From NCBI RefSeq assembly GCF_000145275.1, contig NC_014393.1:1178001-1242000 (forward strand): 64,000 nt of DNA. The letters are read 5' to 3'. Positions 18,206 through 27,864 of this stretch are shown here, in pieces. Source of the stretch: Clostridium cellulovorans 743B (GTDB lineage: Bacteria; Bacillota; Clostridia; Clostridiales; Clostridiaceae). The position numbers and the translations under genes were made by a program. Position 1 is the stretch's first letter. Each line of letters begins with the position of its first letter. Below the pieces are notes generated by a model. That model worked only from the letters and a program-made list of their open reading frames with translations. It was not told the origin of the DNA and ran no database searches.

Positions 18206-19612
18206 CTATAATTCACCTGTTAATGAACTGGATTTATCATTTAATAGTAGCAATTTATTAGTTGAAGAGCCCTTAGGAAGGAGTAGTTTACTGCTGTTAT
18301 CCTCAATAAAATTAGTATTGCTTAGGTCGTTGTTTAAAAATGTACTGTCGAAGATATCGGTATTATCAAAAAAGCTTAATTGCTCTACCTCTTGATCCAC
18401 TAGATTTAAATCGATTCTAGGAGTAAGGACTTTTTTTATAGCTACATCATCAAAAGCAACTTGACCATAGTATTTGCCTTTGCAGGTAATGAAATATTGA
18501 GCTCGTTTAAGGACTACCCCAAGCTTCTTTAAGTCGCAAAAATCTAAGGAATTAACTCTACGGGCGCTTACTATTTTTTGAGCTCCTCGTATTCCGATTC
18601 CAGGAATTCTTATAAGGGTTTTATAAGGTGCTTTGTTGATTTCAACAGGAAATAAATCCATATTATTTAAAGCATAAGTGGTTTTAGGGTCAAAGTTTAT
18701 ATCAAAATTAGGGTTCTTTTCGTTTAACAATTCTTCAGCCTTGAAGCCATAAACTCGTAAAAGCCAATCCCCTTGGTATAACCTATGCTCTCTAAGGGTT
18801 GGAGGGGCTTTAAGCTCAGGAAGATTTTTCCCAGTGTTAACTGGAATATAGGCAGAATAATAAACCCTTTTTAAATCAAATTTGTTGTATAAGTTTTCTG
18901 AAAGATTTAGTATATTTAAATCGCTTTCCTTTGTAGCTCCAACGATAAGCTGAGTGCTTTGTCCACCAGGTACAAATATAGGTGAATTTCTATACTTTTT
19001 ACGCTCATATCTATTGATAGCAATATTCCTCTTTATATCTCCCATTGGCTTCAAAATATCAGTTTTACTTTTATCAGGGGCTAATAGCTTTAGCGAATTT
19101 GATGAAGGTAATTCTAAATTCACACTCATTCTATCTGCAAGAGAGCCAGCCTTTTGTATAAGAGCTTCATCTGCTCCAGGAATAGCTTTTAGGTGAATAT
19201 AGCCTCCGAAATTATGCTCATTCCTTAGTTTTTCTACTACTTTTATTAGCAGTTCCATGGTGAAGTTTGCATTATTAATAATTGAAGAACTCAAGAATAA
19301 GCCTTCTATGTAGTTACGTCTGTAAAAGTTCATAGTTATGTTTACAACTTCTTCTGGAGTGAAGGAGGCTCTTTCAATATCATTAGATTTTCTATTGATA
19401 CAATAGGAGCAATCATATATGCAGTAATTTGTTAATAGTATTTTAAGCAGAGATATACATCTTCCATCTGGGGTAAAGCTATGGCATATACCGCTTGGGG
19501 AAACAGAACCAATGGCTCCCTTTTTTGGACTTCTATTTGAACCAGAGGATGAGCAGGATACATCGTATTTAGCTGCTCCAGATAAAATTCTTAGCTTTTC
19601 ACTTATTTCCAT
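18206..19612 (-). CDS. Putative DNA modification/repair radical SAM protein (TIGR03916 family)
   Basis: A 468-aa radical SAM enzyme. The [4Fe-4S] cluster motif is CIYDCSYC near residues 70-77, in the context LLTNYCIYDCSYCINRKSN. The SAM-binding barrel continues to about residue 300. A helix-hairpin-helix DNA-binding motif follows (RIPGIGIRGAQKIVSARR, about 335-352), then a second part of it (LKKLGVVLKRAQYFITCKGKY, seen around LGVVLKRAQYF). The N-terminus MEISEKLRILSGAAKYDVSC is characteristic of the family. The family is predicted to act on DNA together with the DUF4130-type partner encoded next to it. The last 80 residues are polar and poorly conserved. The substrate is unknown. Confidence 0.9.
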   Translation of the reverse strand: MEISEKLRILSGAAKYDVSCSSSGSNRSPKKGAIGSVSPSGICHSFTPDGRCISLLKILLTNYCIYDCSYCINRKSNDIERASFTPEEVVNITMNFYRRNYIEGLFLSSSIINNANFTMELLIKVVEKLRNEHNFGGYIHLKAIPGADEALIQKAGSLADRMSVNLELPSSNSLKLLAPDKSKTDILKPMGDIKRNIAINRYERKKYRNSPIFVPGGQSTQLIVGATKESDLNILNLSENLYNKFDLKRVYYSAYIPVNTGKNLPELKAPPTLREHRLYQGDWLLRVYGFKAEELLNEKNPNFDINFDPKTTYALNNMDLFPVEINKAPYKTLIRIPGIGIRGAQKIVSARRVNSLDFCDLKKLGVVLKRAQYFITCKGKYYGQVAFDDVAIKKVLTPRIDLNLVDQEVEQLSFFDNTDIFDSTFLNNDLSNTNFIEDNSSKLLLPKGSSTNKLLLLNDKSSSLTGEL

Positions 19613-19945
19613 AATTAAATCACCAATCTTTGTATTTTAATAACTTTATTATAGCCTAATATTTTCAAAAGAACAAGTGTTCGTTTGTGTCTATTGATAG
19701 TATATTATGAAATATCTAATTATATACGAGATTCTATTATTTAAAGTTTATTGCTAAGGGCTATATATCCTGATTAAAAGTTTACGTTACTTTTATAAAA
19801 GTGATGAGGACTAGCAGATTAAAGGTAGAAACATTATTGGAACTTATACAAATAAATAAATAAATAAATAAATAAATAAATAGAAGAGGGGCTAAGGCTA
19901 CTGGGAATCTGTAGATATATGTAGAATCATAGAAAATCATTTTCG
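19613..19945. other. Intergenic region with a degenerate MITE-like copy and an AAAT microsatellite
   Basis: No gene is visible. It holds the start region of the radical SAM gene, a degenerate copy of the 80-bp palindromic repeat (about 19775-19850, right end GAAACATTATTGGAACTTAT) and eight AAAT units at 19850-19881. Confidence 0.5.
19850..19881. repeat. (AAAT)8 tetranucleotide microsatellite
   Basis: Eight perfect tandem AAAT units. The tract ends 64 bases upstream of the -35 box of the secreted F5/8C-BIG2 protein gene. Confidence 0.95.
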
Positions 19946-19974
19946 TTGAAAAGGAAGAAAACTATCTTTATACT
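19946..19974 (+). promoter_or_regulatory. Promoter of the F5/8C-BIG2 protein gene
   Basis: -35 TTGAAA (19946-19951), 17-bp spacer, -10 TATACT (19969-19974), about 45 bases upstream of the start codon. Confidence 0.65.
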
Positions 19975-20019
19975 TTAAAGTGTAAATAATATAAAATTAT
20001 GGATATAACGGGAGGAAAA

Positions 20020-21369
20020 ATGATGAAAAGTAAAAAAATAAACAAATTAGCCATTGCATTAATTATGTTCTTAGGAATGTTCTTAGGAACTTATACTAAT
20101 GCTATGGCTGAAGGAACAACTGGAACTACTACATATAGTGAGAACTTAATTCCTAAAATGAATGGATATACAACAGATGGAGTTACTGTTAGTTCCAGTA
20201 GTGACTGGAGTGTGGATTATATTGCATGGAAAGCATTTAACAGAAATCTTGATATACCCTATGAGGGCATTAATGGAAACTGTTGGGCTACTGTTAGTGG
20301 ATCAGTAGCAGGGTGGTTAAAGGTAGACTTTGGAGTTGGAAATGAAAAAAAGGTAAATAAGTATACTATTAAAAGCAGGACTGCACCAGATAATAATTCT
20401 TCACCTAAATCTTGGACCTTTGAGGGGTCTAATGATAATGAAAACTGGACAGTTATAGATAGTAGAATTGATCAGCTAGATTGGGACGATAGTATAGGTG
20501 AAAAGCGAGAATTTACTTTTTCTAATAATACCAAGTATAGGTATTATAGAATTAACATAACCGCCAATGATGGACAAGTTCATAGCTCTATTGATGAATT
20601 AGAAATGATGGAAGCTATTAGTGTTAGTAATGTTACATTAAATAAAACAGTAGACACATTGAATATTGGTGATAAAGAACAGTTATTTGCATCAGTAGAA
20701 CCTTATAATGCTGCAAATAAGAATTTATTATGGAAATCAGACAATCCAGCTGTAGCAACAGTTGATTCAACTGGTAATGTTACTGCAGTAGCAGTTGGAA
20801 CTGCAAAAATAACAGCTACAACTGAAGATGGCTCTAATTTAACTACTTCTTGCACTGTAACTGTAAAGCAACCGATAATTTTAATTAGTGGAATAGCTTT
20901 AAATAACAAGACATTGGACTTGATTAGTGGACAAAGTGCTACTTTATTGGCTACAGTGACACCAGATAATGCCACTAATAAGAAGGTTATTTGGACATCA
21001 AGTAATCCATCAGTAGCAACAGTTGATTCTACTGGTAAGATTACAGCAGTAGCAAGCGGAACCGCAACAATAACAGCTACAACAATAGATGGGACAAATC
21101 TAAGTGACTCCTGCGCAGTAAATGTAAAAGCCGATACTAGCAACGATGTTTTATTGACTATATATCTGACAAATGGTAATAAAAAATCCTACGCAATAAC
21201 TGATGAAAAATTAGACGATTTTTTAAATTGGTATAATGATAGAGCTGCTGGAATTGGAAAGGTATATTACGGCTTTGAAATGCCACCGGTTTCTAGTGAA
21301 TTTAAAAGAAGAGTTGAATATGTAATGTTTTCTATGATATCAGACTTTGTTGTAGATGAATACAAGTAA
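20020..21369 (+). CDS. Secreted F5/8 type C (discoidin) and BIG2 domain protein
   Basis: An extracellular adhesin-like protein of about 449 aa. Signal peptide (NKLAIALIMFLGMFLGTYTNAMA), then an F5/8 type C or CBM32-like module (about 35-185, with WKAFNRN, WLKVDFG and SWTFEGSNDNENW), typical of galactose-rich glycan binding. Two BIG2 immunoglobulin-like repeats follow (LNKTVDTLNIGDKEQL...VATVDSTGNVTAV and LNNKTLDLISGQSATL...VATVDSTGKITAV). A final 70-residue domain (YLTNGNKKSYAITDEKLDDF, then WYNDRAAGIGKVYY) looks like a conserved tail. There is no dockerin, LPXTG or SLH anchor. The frame opens at ATG 19999, but GGAGG at 20011-20015 serves ATG 20020 or, with better spacing, 20023. Confidence 0.85.
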   Translation: MMKSKKINKLAIALIMFLGMFLGTYTNAMAEGTTGTTTYSENLIPKMNGYTTDGVTVSSSSDWSVDYIAWKAFNRNLDIPYEGINGNCWATVSGSVAGWLKVDFGVGNEKKVNKYTIKSRTAPDNNSSPKSWTFEGSNDNENWTVIDSRIDQLDWDDSIGEKREFTFSNNTKYRYYRINITANDGQVHSSIDELEMMEAISVSNVTLNKTVDTLNIGDKEQLFASVEPYNAANKNLLWKSDNPAVATVDSTGNVTAVAVGTAKITATTEDGSNLTTSCTVTVKQPIILISGIALNNKTLDLISGQSATLLATVTPDNATNKKVIWTSSNPSVATVDSTGKITAVASGTATITATTIDGTNLSDSCAVNVKADTSNDVLLTIYLTNGNKKSYAITDEKLDDFLNWYNDRAAGIGKVYYGFEMPPVSSEFKRRVEYVMFSMISDFVVDEYK

Positions 21370-21386
21370 ATAAATTACTGCTGATT

Positions 21387-21430
21387 AGGGCTGTGGCACG
21401 AAGTGAATAACTAGTGCTGCAGTCCTTTTG
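21387..21430 (+). terminator. Rho-independent terminator
   Basis: A 13-bp stem with three G-U pairs (AGGGCTGTGGCAC/GTGCTGCAGTCCT) followed by TTTTGTTATTT, just after the F5/8C-BIG2 gene. The rest of the gap to 21777 is AT-rich; I see nothing else in it. Confidence 0.8.
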
Positions 21431-21777
21431 TTATTTGTATATTAGAAGTAGTAGTTTGAAGTGAAGATATCATCGGCAAGTAATGTACAAGTCTTCGATA
21501 ATTAGATATTCAATTTTTTACAATTCAGATTTGTGACGTAGATATTATATTGAAAAACTAGTATAAAAATACAATTATATAACGAATTTATAAACAAATT
21601 AGAATATCGCTTTACCCAGGAATAAGTCGATGATAGAATGTAAAATGAATTAAATTTATACAATATATATATAATTTAAATAAAAATAAACAATAAAAAC
21701 AATATTATTACTATATAATGTATTGGATAAAATTTTTTTCAGCAGTACAAATTTATTTTTTATGTGGAGGTACATTA

Positions 21778-24700
21778 ATGAAAAATGTTAAAAAATTAAC
21801 AAAAGTTTTGGGAATATATACAATTGTATTCTCAATAGTATTCTCAAACTTTCAAGGTGTTTTAGCAACAACAAATGTGGACAAGCAAGAAACTGAAGAA
21901 ACTCAAATGGCAGTTGAAAACGATGGACACGTTAATGGAGCAAAACCACTTACAGAAGAAGAAAAGCAGTGGATGGAAGAGAATATGATTAGATCAAAAG
22001 TTATTCTTCCAAATAAACTAGGTTTAGAGAGAAGCAATGAAGTAAGAGAAAAAAAGGGATTAAGCAAAATTGACGAAAGTAAGGCGGTAAAAGTTGGAGA
22101 TGAAGTTATTGCAGATACAACAAGTGGAGGAATAACAGCTAAGGCAACAGCTAATGCTACAGCAACTAGTGGTTCTACAACAGAAAGTGCTGCAGTAGAA
22201 AGTATTACAGGAGAAAGTAGTACTTCTACGACTATTGAGGCTTCGTATCTTCCAAATAGTGTGGACAATTCAGAACTTCCATTTTTTCCTGAAATCCGTA
22301 GCCAAGGAGAAATAGGAAGTTGCGCTTCATTTGCAACTACATATTATCAAGCTACTTATATGACAGCTATGGCAAGAGGGTGGGACGTAAAGAATGATAC
22401 TGATGATTCAAAGAAGTTTTCACCAAAATGGACATATAACCTTATAAATGGAGGTGTAAATAGTGGAAGTTCTGAAGTTAGTGCATATAGGCTTTTTCTA
22501 GAGCAAGGTATAGCTACTTGGAAAGATTTCCCGTATAATGGAAACAATATTACACAAAAGGATTACTTAGAATGGGCTACAAATGAGAATGTTTGGAAAA
22601 ATGCATTGAATTTTAAAGCTGATAAAGCTGGATATGAAAGAATTTCTGATGGAACAGATACGCCAATACAAAATGAAACAGATGATTCTTTAACTAAAGT
22701 TAAACAACTAATAAGTAATGGATATATTTTTGAGATTACTACAGATATTTTAGATTGGAAATATAAACCTATATCGAATAATGATTTAACTAGTGAAGAT
22801 GATAAATATGTTGGAAGAGCTTGTGCATATATTGAAGATTATAGTGGAACTAATGGACATGGTATGATTGTAGTTGGCTATAACGATAATATATGGGTAG
22901 ATATAAATAGCAATGGACAAATGGATGTTGGAGAAAAGGGAGCATTTAAAATAGCAAATTCATGGGGAAGTACTTGGGGAGTAGATCCGAATACAAATAC
23001 CAATGTATATAATAGTGATGGCTTCATTTGGGTATCTTATGATGCAATTAACAAAGTGTCTTCTGTATTAGGGGCACCAGAAGCACAACACCAAAGAGAT
23101 AGTATTTTTAATACTTTCTATTGGATTACAGCTAAAACAACAAATTCCCCATCTTTAATTGCTTGTATTAATGTTATGCACAAAGAAAGAAACCAATTAA
23201 GATATGAGATTGGTTATTCAGATGTAACGGCACCAGATTCAGAAATAACATGGGCACCTATTACAGTAAATAAGGATACAGGAGCCTATTCTTTTGATGG
23301 TTCAAGCGGTACTGAAACACAGGGAACTATTGTACTTGATTATTCTGACCTTATAAAGCAAGGAAATTTAAGCGATGTCACAAAAAGATGGTATGTACGA
23401 ATAACTGATATCAATAATGATGATATTGCTGGAACAAATATCAATTTCAAAGTAGTAGACTTTACAAAAGAAGGAAAAGAGTTTTCTTGCACTACAACTA
23501 ATTCACAAGTAAATGGAGGATCTATAACTTTATATGTTGATCATGCATTAGGCACTACTAGTGCTGTAACAAATAAATGGAATTTGAAAAATGGAAATCC
23601 TTATACTAGCAATGATAATTATAACAAAGATCTGATTACTTATGATAATAAAATATATATGTATGATATGTCCAATCACAACTTAGTACAGTATGATTCT
23701 ATTAATAATCAATGGAGTATTTATGATTCTACAACTTGGCCAGAATTAAATGTTAGATGTAGAATGGTTGGATACAATGGCAAAATATATGTTTTCAAAA
23801 CTGATGAAGCACTATTAAGCAAACCAATTTACAAAATGTATGTTTATGATATAGCAACTAAAACTTGGGATTACACAAAGGCATTTTTGGAAGAAGAAAT
23901 ATCTGGTTCATCTATTGTGGAATGCAATGGTAAGATATACTTAATAGGTGGATATAGAGATACTAATTCACCTGATTATAATAGAGTGATACATGAATAT
24001 AATCCTCAAACGGATAGTTGGGTGACTAAAGCAGAGCTTAATGTAAGCAGAACATATGCAGATTCTGTAGCAGCAAATGGAAAAATATATATCTTTAAGG
24101 GACAGTACGGAGTTAATGAAATTAAAACTATTGAAGTGTTTGATCCAATACTTAACAAGAGCTCAGTACTAGGAGATATACCTGAAAATATCTCATTTTA
24201 TGGAGGCCAACCAATAATTAATTTAGAGGGCAAAATCTATTTCTTTGGAGACTCCAAATACCTTGTTCAAGAAATATATGAGTATAAGCCTACTAGCAAC
24301 TCTTGGACAAAAGTATCAGAGGTGCCAGGAATTGCAACCACTAATAAAGCTATAGTATGTAATAATAAAATATATACTATGGTGGGATCGGAAAATAATT
24401 TCTACGAGTTTAATTCATCAGTTCAAGTACCAGTAGAACTAGAAAGAATTGGAATTCCATATTTCAATATCTTGAATGGTACATATTCGACTCAACAAAC
24501 TGTATCAATAAATTGTTTTACAATTGGTGCTAAAATAAGATATACAACTGATGGATCAACACCAACAGAAACTTCAACTGAGTACACGGGTCCTATAACA
24601 GTAGCAGATGATATGACTATCAAAGCAATTGCAATGAAAGCAGGAATGACAGATTCGTATGTTATTACTGGTGATTACAAAATACAACCTCCAGTGGCAA

Positions 24701-25857
24701 ACCCAGTATTAAGTCTTGCAGAAGGTAATTATAAACAAGGAAAAATACTTACTATAAGTTCTGCAACAGAAGGTGCAAATATAAGTTATAGGTTGACATT
24801 TGGCCAAACTCCTGGAGAATGGTTTCAATATACTGGACCAATAAATATAATTGGAAATATTACAGTAACAGCAAAGGCTACAAAAGTAGATATGACAAAT
24901 TCTGATACAATTAACCAAAATTATAGGATAAGATCAATTATTGGGGATGTAAATGGAGATGGCAAAATCAGTATCAGTGATTATATAATACAAAAACGTA
25001 TAGAAGATCCAAACTATGATTTACCTATTGATGATGATTTATGGGGTGGAGATGTAACTGGAGATGGTTTAATTAACAATGATGACTATGTTTTAATAAA
25101 GCAATGTAGAACTGAAGGGGAGAATTTTGGATATTTTCCAAAGGAGATAATGCCACTTAACGTATCCTTAAAGGATACACCAGAAAACAGTGTCACTATA
25201 GGTTGGGATAATTCTTTAGGTGTGGCTAATATAGTTAGTTACCAAGTATATAGGGATGGTTCTTTAGTAGGAACAACCAGTAGTACAAGCTATACAGATT
25301 CAGAAGTAACAGGAGATAGTGACTATATATATACAGTAAGATCTGTACTTGAAGACGGTACAATATCAAATGCTAGTATTCCATTGACAGTTAAAGCTTT
25401 TATTAAAACACCAACTTTTAGTGTTGGAACAGGTACATATACTTCAGTACAAACATTAAATATAAGTTGTGGAACTCCAGGAGCAACGATTGTTTATACT
25501 ATTGATGGTACAGAGCCAACTTCAACATCAGAAGTATATACTTCACCTATTTCAATAGGTGGAACAAAAACAATAAAAGCAAAAGCTATAAAAACAGGAA
25601 TTCCAGATTCAAATACAGTAAGTTCTACATATACAATGAACTTTAAGATAGGTGATGTAAATGGCGATGGCACTATAAATACTGATGATACAAACATGTT
25701 AAAAAGTTATATATTAAGCAATATTACAAGTTTTCCAGTGGAAGACAAAATGTGGGTAGCAGATGTAGATGGAAATAACAGAATAGATGGTATGGATGCA
25801 ATCTACATAAATCAATACATAGCTGGAACAAGAACAAAATTCCCAAAAGAAGCATAG
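21778..25857 (+). CDS. Cellulosomal papain-like (C1A) cysteine protease with kelch repeats and two dockerins
   Basis: A secreted protein of about 1359 aa; ATG 21778 follows GGAGG (an upstream ATG at 21718 has no ribosome site). Order: signal peptide (VLGIYTIVFSIVFSNFQGVLA region), T/A-rich linker and C1A peptidase, with the Cys in RSQGEIGSCASFAT (residue 182), His in GHGMIVVGY (361) and Asn in ANSWGSTWG (394). Kelch-like blades follow (about 600-880, e.g. IYLIGGYRD, KIYIFKG). Then come two chitobiase-C-like Ig modules (YTTDGSTPT), a first dockerin (GDVNGDGKISISDY, about 1055-1110), an FN3 module, a third chitobiase-like module and a C-terminal dockerin (GDVNGDGTINTDD). Dockerin-borne papain-like proteases are known in C. 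cellulovorans. Having one dockerin inside and another at the C-terminus is unusual. Confidence 0.93.
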   Translation: MKNVKKLTKVLGIYTIVFSIVFSNFQGVLATTNVDKQETEETQMAVENDGHVNGAKPLTEEEKQWMEENMIRSKVILPNKLGLERSNEVREKKGLSKIDESKAVKVGDEVIADTTSGGITAKATANATATSGSTTESAAVESITGESSTSTTIEASYLPNSVDNSELPFFPEIRSQGEIGSCASFATTYYQATYMTAMARGWDVKNDTDDSKKFSPKWTYNLINGGVNSGSSEVSAYRLFLEQGIATWKDFPYNGNNITQKDYLEWATNENVWKNALNFKADKAGYERISDGTDTPIQNETDDSLTKVKQLISNGYIFEITTDILDWKYKPISNNDLTSEDDKYVGRACAYIEDYSGTNGHGMIVVGYNDNIWVDINSNGQMDVGEKGAFKIANSWGSTWGVDPNTNTNVYNSDGFIWVSYDAINKVSSVLGAPEAQHQRDSIFNTFYWITAKTTNSPSLIACINVMHKERNQLRYEIGYSDVTAPDSEITWAPITVNKDTGAYSFDGSSGTETQGTIVLDYSDLIKQGNLSDVTKRWYVRITDINNDDIAGTNINFKVVDFTKEGKEFSCTTTNSQVNGGSITLYVDHALGTTSAVTNKWNLKNGNPYTSNDNYNKDLITYDNKIYMYDMSNHNLVQYDSINNQWSIYDSTTWPELNVRCRMVGYNGKIYVFKTDEALLSKPIYKMYVYDIATKTWDYTKAFLEEEISGSSIVECNGKIYLIGGYRDTNSPDYNRVIHEYNPQTDSWVTKAELNVSRTYADSVAANGKIYIFKGQYGVNEIKTIEVFDPILNKSSVLGDIPENISFYGGQPIINLEGKIYFFGDSKYLVQEIYEYKPTSNSWTKVSEVPGIATTNKAIVCNNKIYTMVGSENNFYEFNSSVQVPVELERIGIPYFNILNGTYSTQQTVSINCFTIGAKIRYTTDGSTPTETSTEYTGPITVADDMTIKAIAMKAGMTDSYVITGDYKIQPPVANPVLSLAEGNYKQGKILTISSATEGANISYRLTFGQTPGEWFQYTGPINIIGNITVTAKATKVDMTNSDTINQNYRIRSIIGDVNGDGKISISDYIIQKRIEDPNYDLPIDDDLWGGDVTGDGLINNDDYVLIKQCRTEGENFGYFPKEIMPLNVSLKDTPENSVTIGWDNSLGVANIVSYQVYRDGSLVGTTSSTSYTDSEVTGDSDYIYTVRSVLEDGTISNASIPLTVKAFIKTPTFSVGTGTYTSVQTLNISCGTPGATIVYTIDGTEPTSTSEVYTSPISIGGTKTIKAKAIKTGIPDSNTVSSTYTMNFKIGDVNGDGTINTDDTNMLKSYILSNITSFPVEDKMWVADVDGNNRIDGMDAIYINQYIAGTRTKFPKEA

Positions 25858-25862
25858 AAAAA

Positions 25863-25920
25863 TAGCCCCCTTGAGTAGACAGTTTCATCATTTTAAATGT
25901 CTAACAAGGGGGCATTTTAT
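25863..25920. terminator. Bidirectional terminator between convergent dockerin genes
   Basis: GC-rich stem GCCCCCTTG/CAAGGGGGC enclosing a second inner inverted repeat (TAGACA/TGTCTA), with T-rich DNA on both sides. Confidence 0.85.
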
Positions 25921-25927
25921 TTTAAGG

Positions 25928-27526
25928 TTAGCTTAAAAGTTTTTTCTTAAGAACAGCTAAATCAATAGCATTTATTTTCCCATCATTATTCATATCTGCA
26001 ACAGCTAAGTCTGGAGTTGTACCAGTACCTAGAAGAGCTTTTTTAAGAACAGCCAAGTCAATAGCATTTACTTTTCCATCCTTATTTATATCTCCAAGTA
26101 AAGGTGGATTTATGACAATGCTAGTTCCTAAGGTTATACCGTTTTTACCTAAAGGTATTTTATGGTCTAAGCCGATGAATTTCCCTTCATCATTTCTCCA
26201 TAAAGTAGGTAATAGATAGTTATCATACTTATTGTCATTCCATTTTAAATCTCTTGCACCAGGGAAGGCAGTTCCCTCGCCACGAGTAAGCAATCCACCA
26301 GTATCTGAGGAGTCAGTGTTTATACACCAAAAAGTATGATGTAATTTATATTTATTTGCTATGATATAATCTCTCATGGATCTTAAATATTTAAGGTTAA
26401 CATCAAGAAGTTTATCGGTACCTTCTGTTAGGCCACCCCATTCACCAATTAGTAGTGGAGAAGTTCCATTTTCCATGATATATGCCCAGTTATCTCTCCA
26501 ACACTTTTCATATAATATTGTTTTGGCAGTAGCATCATCGGCAGTAACAAAATCACCTTTAAACCACGATTGTTCATATACTAATGGACCATAATCATGT
26601 GGTGAATAAACAAGTTGTTTTTGGTATTCCCCTAGGTTAATAGGATAATCTTTTACACCTCTTAGATTTCCGCCCCACCAGTTACTAGTATAATCATTGT
26701 TGCCTGCCCAAGGACTTGTATTGATAGTTCCTTCATCCCAGGTTCCATCTTTAGGGTAAAGTTCTACACCTTCTACAAATATCAAGGCATTAGGATGTAC
26801 ATTCATTATATCTAAAGCTGTTTCTTGAGCTACTCTTTTCCAGTTATTTGCTTTAGTGGAGTCGTCCCAAATAGCACATTGAGATAAGTTTTTTGCATCA
26901 CCAGGATTTGTGTGAGGCTCATTTTTTAAATCAAAACCTATAATAGTGTCGTCATTTTTGTATTGATCAGCAAACCATACCCAAGAAGATTTAAAGACAT
27001 CTTCTGTTATAGCTCCTTTATACCAAAGAGGATAGCTATGCCCCATGTTATCTGTTTCTGCACTATGTACATCCACTATTACTTTTATTCCAACTCTTTT
27101 GAAATTTTGTAGCATAAAGTTAAATAATTGAAAGCTATTTAGTCCAGCCAAAGATGCATTATTATAACTGGTATCTGTTGATTCTGGATATTCCCCTTTG
27201 CTCCAAGCGTACAATAGGTCTGTGGCTATTGGCATTCTAACAACGTTTATACCCTTATCAGCAACCATTTCTATATCGGCTATTATGTTGCTGTGATAAG
27301 AATCTAAAAACATCCTTTCTCTGCAGTTAAAGCCAAACCAGTTTGCACCAGTTAACCAAACTTTATTGCCATACTTGTCTACAATATTTGTACCTTCCAC
27401 ATGAAGCCAATCATCATTGGTTTCAGCTACAGGTGTAGTTGTTTCAGCACACACTTTAATACTAGGTGTTACTAATAAAGAAGTAAGTGCTATCGCTGTA
27501 GTAGATAATTTCATAATCTTTTTCAT
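25928..27526 (-). CDS. Cellulosomal GH5 endoglucanase with C-terminal dockerin
   Basis: A secreted endo-beta-1,4-glucanase, 532 aa. Signal peptide (MKLSTTAIALTSLLVTPS region), then a GH5 (beta/alpha)8 barrel, with the acid/base Glu in GFDLKNEPH (residue 203) and the nucleophile Glu in LLIGEWGG (362). Other GH5 features are NVVRMPI, VIVDVHS and YSPHDYG. A short linker leads to a type I dockerin with two near-identical Ca-binding halves (GDINKDGKVNAIDLAVLKK and ADMNNDGKINAIDLAVLKK), which docks the enzyme to a scaffoldin cohesin. No CBM is present. ATG 27526 is 7 bases after AGGGGG; the ATG at 27532 is too close to it. Confidence 0.95.
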   Translation of the reverse strand: MKKIMKLSTTAIALTSLLVTPSIKVCAETTTPVAETNDDWLHVEGTNIVDKYGNKVWLTGANWFGFNCRERMFLDSYHSNIIADIEMVADKGINVVRMPIATDLLYAWSKGEYPESTDTSYNNASLAGLNSFQLFNFMLQNFKRVGIKVIVDVHSAETDNMGHSYPLWYKGAITEDVFKSSWVWFADQYKNDDTIIGFDLKNEPHTNPGDAKNLSQCAIWDDSTKANNWKRVAQETALDIMNVHPNALIFVEGVELYPKDGTWDEGTINTSPWAGNNDYTSNWWGGNLRGVKDYPINLGEYQKQLVYSPHDYGPLVYEQSWFKGDFVTADDATAKTILYEKCWRDNWAYIMENGTSPLLIGEWGGLTEGTDKLLDVNLKYLRSMRDYIIANKYKLHHTFWCINTDSSDTGGLLTRGEGTAFPGARDLKWNDNKYDNYLLPTLWRNDEGKFIGLDHKIPLGKNGITLGTSIVINPPLLGDINKDGKVNAIDLAVLKKALLGTGTTPDLAVADMNNDGKINAIDLAVLKKKLLS

Positions 27527-27584
27527 TTCCATTCCCCCTAGAATTGATAGTTTAAAAAATATTTCTCTTTATATAATTCGAAAT

Positions 27585-27609
27585 ATGTTGAATTTTTGTG
27601 GTTCAACAT
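27585..27609. promoter_or_regulatory. Inverted repeat upstream of the GH5 gene
   Basis: ATGTTGAA/TTCAACAT, a perfect 8-bp inverted repeat with a 9-base loop, about 60-85 bases upstream of the cellulase start codon. It may be an operator or an mRNA leader hairpin. Confidence 0.4.
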
Positions 27610-27864
27610 GATAGATAAAAAGTTTATATTTAATATATAATAGGTGTGTTTATGGTAGATAAAACTTTTTTGGTAATTTAATGGAACTTGGCTTGGGTAA
27701 ATATAAAGGAAAGTATTATATTTAGTCTTAAAAACTACATTGATAAGATAAAAAAATATATAAAAAATTTTTTAGGCGGAAACAACTTGGCAACAAGTTC
27801 ATTAATTTTGGAAAAATCCTTGTGGTAATATTTATACATACCAAATACAAGGAGAGATAATTAT

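Noticed and set aside
22141..22268. Long minus-strand frames opposite T/A-rich and repeat-rich coding DNA (also at 53050-53553 and 63486-63821)
   Set aside because: Shadows of real genes; no ribosome sites and compositionally biased translations.
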